The position numbers and the translations under genes are program-made. The notes beneath the pieces were generated by a model, which searched no databases, was not told the DNA's origin, and worked only from the letters and a program-made list of their open reading frames with translations. Shown here one piece after another: positions 61,455 through 64,000 of a DNA stretch of 64,000 bases; position 1 is the first letter of the stretch, and every line of letters starts with the position of its first letter. The stretch comes from Gracilaria domingensis (Eukaryota; Rhodophyta; Florideophyceae; Gracilariales; Gracilariaceae): contig VCMS01000233.1 in assembly GCA_022539475.1 (NCBI GenBank), forward strand, positions 66,882 to 130,881, read 5' to 3'.

Positions 61455-64000
61455 TCATCTTCGTGCTGTCGCATGTGAAATTCGTCTTTGCAGCTCAAGC
61501 AAGAATTCTCGATAGTTGTGCGATGAAGCAGTTCGATCTTCCACCATAAGCGCCTCAACACGGGGTTGCATCCTTTGATCGCCGGCAGGAACAACATGAA
61601 ACGGAATAAACGGCTTGCGTGCAGCGAGAATTGAGTTGATTGTATTGCATACTTGAGAGATAGGTCCCTTCGCAGAGTGTCCCCGTCTCATAACTTCGAC
61701 GGCTAGAAAGCGGGGGTCAACTGGACTAGAAACAGCTTTTCCCAGAAGTTCCGATGTAAACCTTTGCAGGACCGCGCTCCCGAGCCACAAAATCAAACTG
61801 CGTCCATCATCAATAACCACGCCCACATCTGACTTCAACATTGAGACGGTTGCCGGCGCTCCGTTGGGATGTTTGATCAGTGTCTCATCTGCACTGGGCC
61901 ATGGGTAAACGGGGATGATGTTGGGGTAAACAAAAGCACATACATCCGACGCATTCATGACATCCACTGAATGTGTCAGGTAAGCCTTGTCGTCAAACTT
62001 GTACAAGAATGCACCTGATGCGTCGCGACTGAGGACTGGCGTCTTGGAAAGTCCGTGCATGTACAACGGCAAAAGGACCATGGCATCCGGCAGAAGCAGT
62101 TGCCCGTTTCCAGACACGGCCGGATACTGGGTTTGACAGACTTCTCTATACTTAACCAGCGCATTGATAACCTTCTCCAATTGATTTTTCTTCATCTCTT
62201 CCAAACCTCTGTCCTTCATACCTTCCGCTGCCTGCCGCGCGAAAATGTTGACAGTGGCAGGAGCATCCACCCGCATGAAAAGATCTGAAAGTGAACTGGT
62301 AACAGGCAGCGCGGAAGTGTGAACCCTAATTCTCCTTTCCCCGGTCGTCGTGGTATACAATAACGCAACTTGAAGACAGAACGGCCCCTCGCCCACGCTA
62401 CTGTCCTCGAACTGGAACTGAACAGCGTATGCTTTATCAGCGTCAACATTCGGAAGCGCAAGAAGATCAGCAGACCTGAGGAAGAAGCGACCGCTGAAGT
62501 TTACGCACCTTACGCTCTTCGTAGCTCGGATACGCATGACTGCTTCTAAACCAGTTTCTCGCGCAAGAACTCTGTTGATAGCGAGTTGCAGCCGTGGTGC
62601 ATCCTTCGGAGCGTCAAAATTGGGACTGAAAAACAGCTCCCCGCCGGTGAACTTAACAAGAGGAGCAAGTGTAGGAACATCTAGAAAGTGCCCAGAAGGA
62701 GGAGGGCACAAGAACATGTCGCAGCTGATTTGGTACTTTGACATTTGCACCGCCACTTGACTGTAGATGGACGAATCGGGTCGAAGAACTGCTCGCTCTT
62801 GGTCTGTGCCAAGATATGAACTATCACCACGTTCACGAAGAGACCCTGGTCCTACGGTCGGCCTTGAAGCAGCAAAGATGAGCATTTTGCCTCCGCTGTA
62901 TTCTAATGCCTTCTGGGCACCTTTGATAGCGGCGCCAAGACATGATGGTGCCGACGCAACGCCTTTCATCTGCGTGTCTGACTGCGCTATCATGTCCAAT
63001 GCTCGCTCGAAACATGGGCGACACTCGCTCAATTGAACCATTATGCTCTCCGGAGTTGGAAGGAATATATCGTTAATGTCTGAGATCACATAAATGGCGG
63101 GTTCAGAATCTTCTCCGGCAGAAAGCCTGTAGAAGTGCACGGCTGAATCAAACGTGATGATTCCCACGCGCGTTCTCCCTTCATTTGGCATAGAATTAAT
63201 TGACTTCTTGATCCCCGCAACTGCCGCATTTAAGGCGCCGGAGTTAGCCGATGCAGGTGTTGTCTCCAAGACAAAGAGATATACTGGTGGCATTGGTGGG
63301 CGTACCATGTACTCCGCAGGTGCGACAAATTCGACAGAACCTTGACACAATTCTGGTCGTTGCGCAGCGTCCCTCCGCTTTCCGTTTTGGTCAAGCGGTG
63401 AGAAATAATCGGATGGAACATCGTTGGTGAAACCACACATGCTGCACAGCCATCTTCGTCCACCTTCCTTAAACGAACATGAAAAATTGATATACGATCG
63501 ACATCTCCGACATCTGACGATTCCAGCTCCCCCAAAGTTCACAACTGGAACAGGTTTGTCCATCGCAAGCGGTTGTATTATGGCTCCTAACGGTAAGGAG
63601 TATTTCTTCGCTAACGCGACGGTCGTTGGAAACGCCGTGTTACAAAGTCTGACGACACGATTACTCACCGGCACAAAGACATCTGGTGGACAAGCTGCAG
63701 GCTCTACTGCCATGCGCGGTGTAGCCTGCCCCGTGATCGGATCAGGGAACGGAGCAGTTTCAAGAGGCGGATTCGGAACTGGATCGCCCATTGATATCCT
63801 AGACGCCACTGCTGGCCCGTTCATATCCGGACGGGGAAGAAGGCGTGCGTCAGTAACTGGAGCAGCTCGCATTCCTGGTGGGGGCGCCGACCGTTGTTGC
63901 AAGCTCATGTTCTGCATGGCGGTTGTTGGCGGCGCCGGGCGCATCTGCATATGAGGCACAGGTCTACTCGGTACCGAGCCGTAGCTTGGTGGAGCAGCGC
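61455..64000 (-). CDS. SEC24: COPII coat protein SEC24 (5' end beyond the window)
   Basis: The frame is open to the right edge of the window, so the Pro/Gln/Met-rich N-terminus is cut off. What is seen is at least 848 residues: the zinc finger GIVRCRRCRSYINFSCSF...WLCSMCGF, then PPVYLFVLETT at the start of the trunk (vWA-like) domain, SCLGAAIKGAQKALEYSGGKMLIFAASRPTVGPG, a beta-sandwich (VMRIRATKSVRC), a helical part and the gelsolin-like end (DGRSLILWLGSAV), finishing HNYREFLLELQRRI. SEC24 forms the inner COPII layer with SEC23 and selects cargo at ER exit sites. All domains from the zinc finger on are present and uninterrupted. Confidence 0.95.
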   Translation of the reverse strand, partial: AAPPSYGSVPSRPVPHMQMRPAPPTTAMQNMSLQQRSAPPPGMRAAPVTDARLLPRPDMNGPAVASRISMGDPVPNPPLETAPFPDPITGQATPRMAVEPAACPPDVFVPVSNRVVRLCNTAFPTTVALAKKYSLPLGAIIQPLAMDKPVPVVNFGGAGIVRCRRCRSYINFSCSFKEGGRRWLCSMCGFTNDVPSDYFSPLDQNGKRRDAAQRPELCQGSVEFVAPAEYMVRPPMPPVYLFVLETTPASANSGALNAAVAGIKKSINSMPNEGRTRVGIITFDSAVHFYRLSAGEDSEPAIYVISDINDIFLPTPESIMVQLSECRPCFERALDMIAQSDTQMKGVASAPSCLGAAIKGAQKALEYSGGKMLIFAASRPTVGPGSLRERGDSSYLGTDQERAVLRPDSSIYSQVAVQMSKYQISCDMFLCPPPSGHFLDVPTLAPLVKFTGGELFFSPNFDAPKDAPRLQLAINRVLARETGLEAVMRIRATKSVRCVNFSGRFFLRSADLLALPNVDADKAYAVQFQFEDSSVGEGPFCLQVALLYTTTTGERRIRVHTSALPVTSSLSDLFMRVDAPATVNIFARQAAEGMKDRGLEEMKKNQLEKVINALVKYREVCQTQYPAVSGNGQLLLPDAMVLLPLYMHGLSKTPVLSRDASGAFLYKFDDKAYLTHSVDVMNASDVCAFVYPNIIPVYPWPSADETLIKHPNGAPATVSMLKSDVGVVIDDGRSLILWLGSAVLQRFTSELLGKAVSSPVDPRFLAVEVMRRGHSAKGPISQVCNTINSILAARKPFIPFHVVPAGDQRMQPRVEALMVEDRTASSHNYREFLLELQRRISHATARR

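Noticed and set aside
1-64000. CRISPR array, rRNA genes or integrated prophage
   Set aside because: No regularly spaced repeats, no rRNA similarity and only eukaryotic genes; not expected in this kind of genome.

Overview
This window is nuclear DNA from a gene-dense, intron-poor eukaryote. The evidence is a set of typically eukaryotic single-copy genes (SPT5, RFC4, SEC24, EMG1, SURF4, CCDC47, GET1/WRB, PYROXD1, a SARAF-like gene), a few short GT-AG introns of about 65-125 bases whose phases I could match, and a split nuclear tRNA gene. A protein with a plastid-like N-terminal extension and a tRNA that appears to carry a D-arm intron (a trait known from Cyanidioschyzon) make a red alga the most likely source. 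That is inference; no rRNA or plastid sequence is present to prove it.

Layout. About 1-22 kb is an accessory region rich in decayed and duplicated sequence: two copies of a gene family that looks like an Fe(II)/2-oxoglutarate oxygenase (one broken by frameshifts, one shortened at its 5' end), two related purine-rich coiled-coil genes, a multi-pass membrane protein, a tail-to-tail inverted pair of HAD-phosphatase-like genes of which one is dead, a ketopantoate-reductase-like gene, a 5'-truncated ribulose-phosphate 3-epimerase, an exact 810-bp tandem duplication inside a GC-rich gene of unknown function, a possible transposase tail, two fragments of non-LTR retrotransposons, and a frameshifted OAS/DZF-like nucleotidyltransferase gene. 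A normal RING ubiquitin ligase (RNF5/RNF185 type) sits among these at 17.9-18.7 kb.

From 22.5 kb to the right edge the window is ordinary housekeeping DNA: PYROXD1, the uL4 chaperone ACL4, CCDC47, a RING-H2 protein, a GCK-type kinase, RFC4, GET1/WRB, a SLAC1/TehA-type transporter, a plastid-targeted SRPBCC protein, an eIF4B/4H-like RRM protein, SPT5, SARAF-like, EMG1, a TPR-DnaJ membrane protein, an RBR ubiquitin ligase, a four-TM tetraspanin-like protein, a kelch protein, SURF4, a split tRNA-Arg, a MAPR/PGRMC cytochrome-b5-like protein and SEC24 (cut by the window edge). ER and early secretory functions recur (CCDC47, GET1, SARAF, DnaJ-TM, SURF4, SEC24, RNF5) but there is no operon-like organisation.

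The most interesting observations are the tRNA-Arg(CCG) gene that needs two introns removed, one of them at a non-canonical D-arm position; three perfect inverted repeats with 1-3 base spacers (arms 27, 17 and 23 bp); and the repeated coiled-coil plus oxygenase-like gene families of the accessory region, which may be an undescribed mobile or lineage-expanded module.
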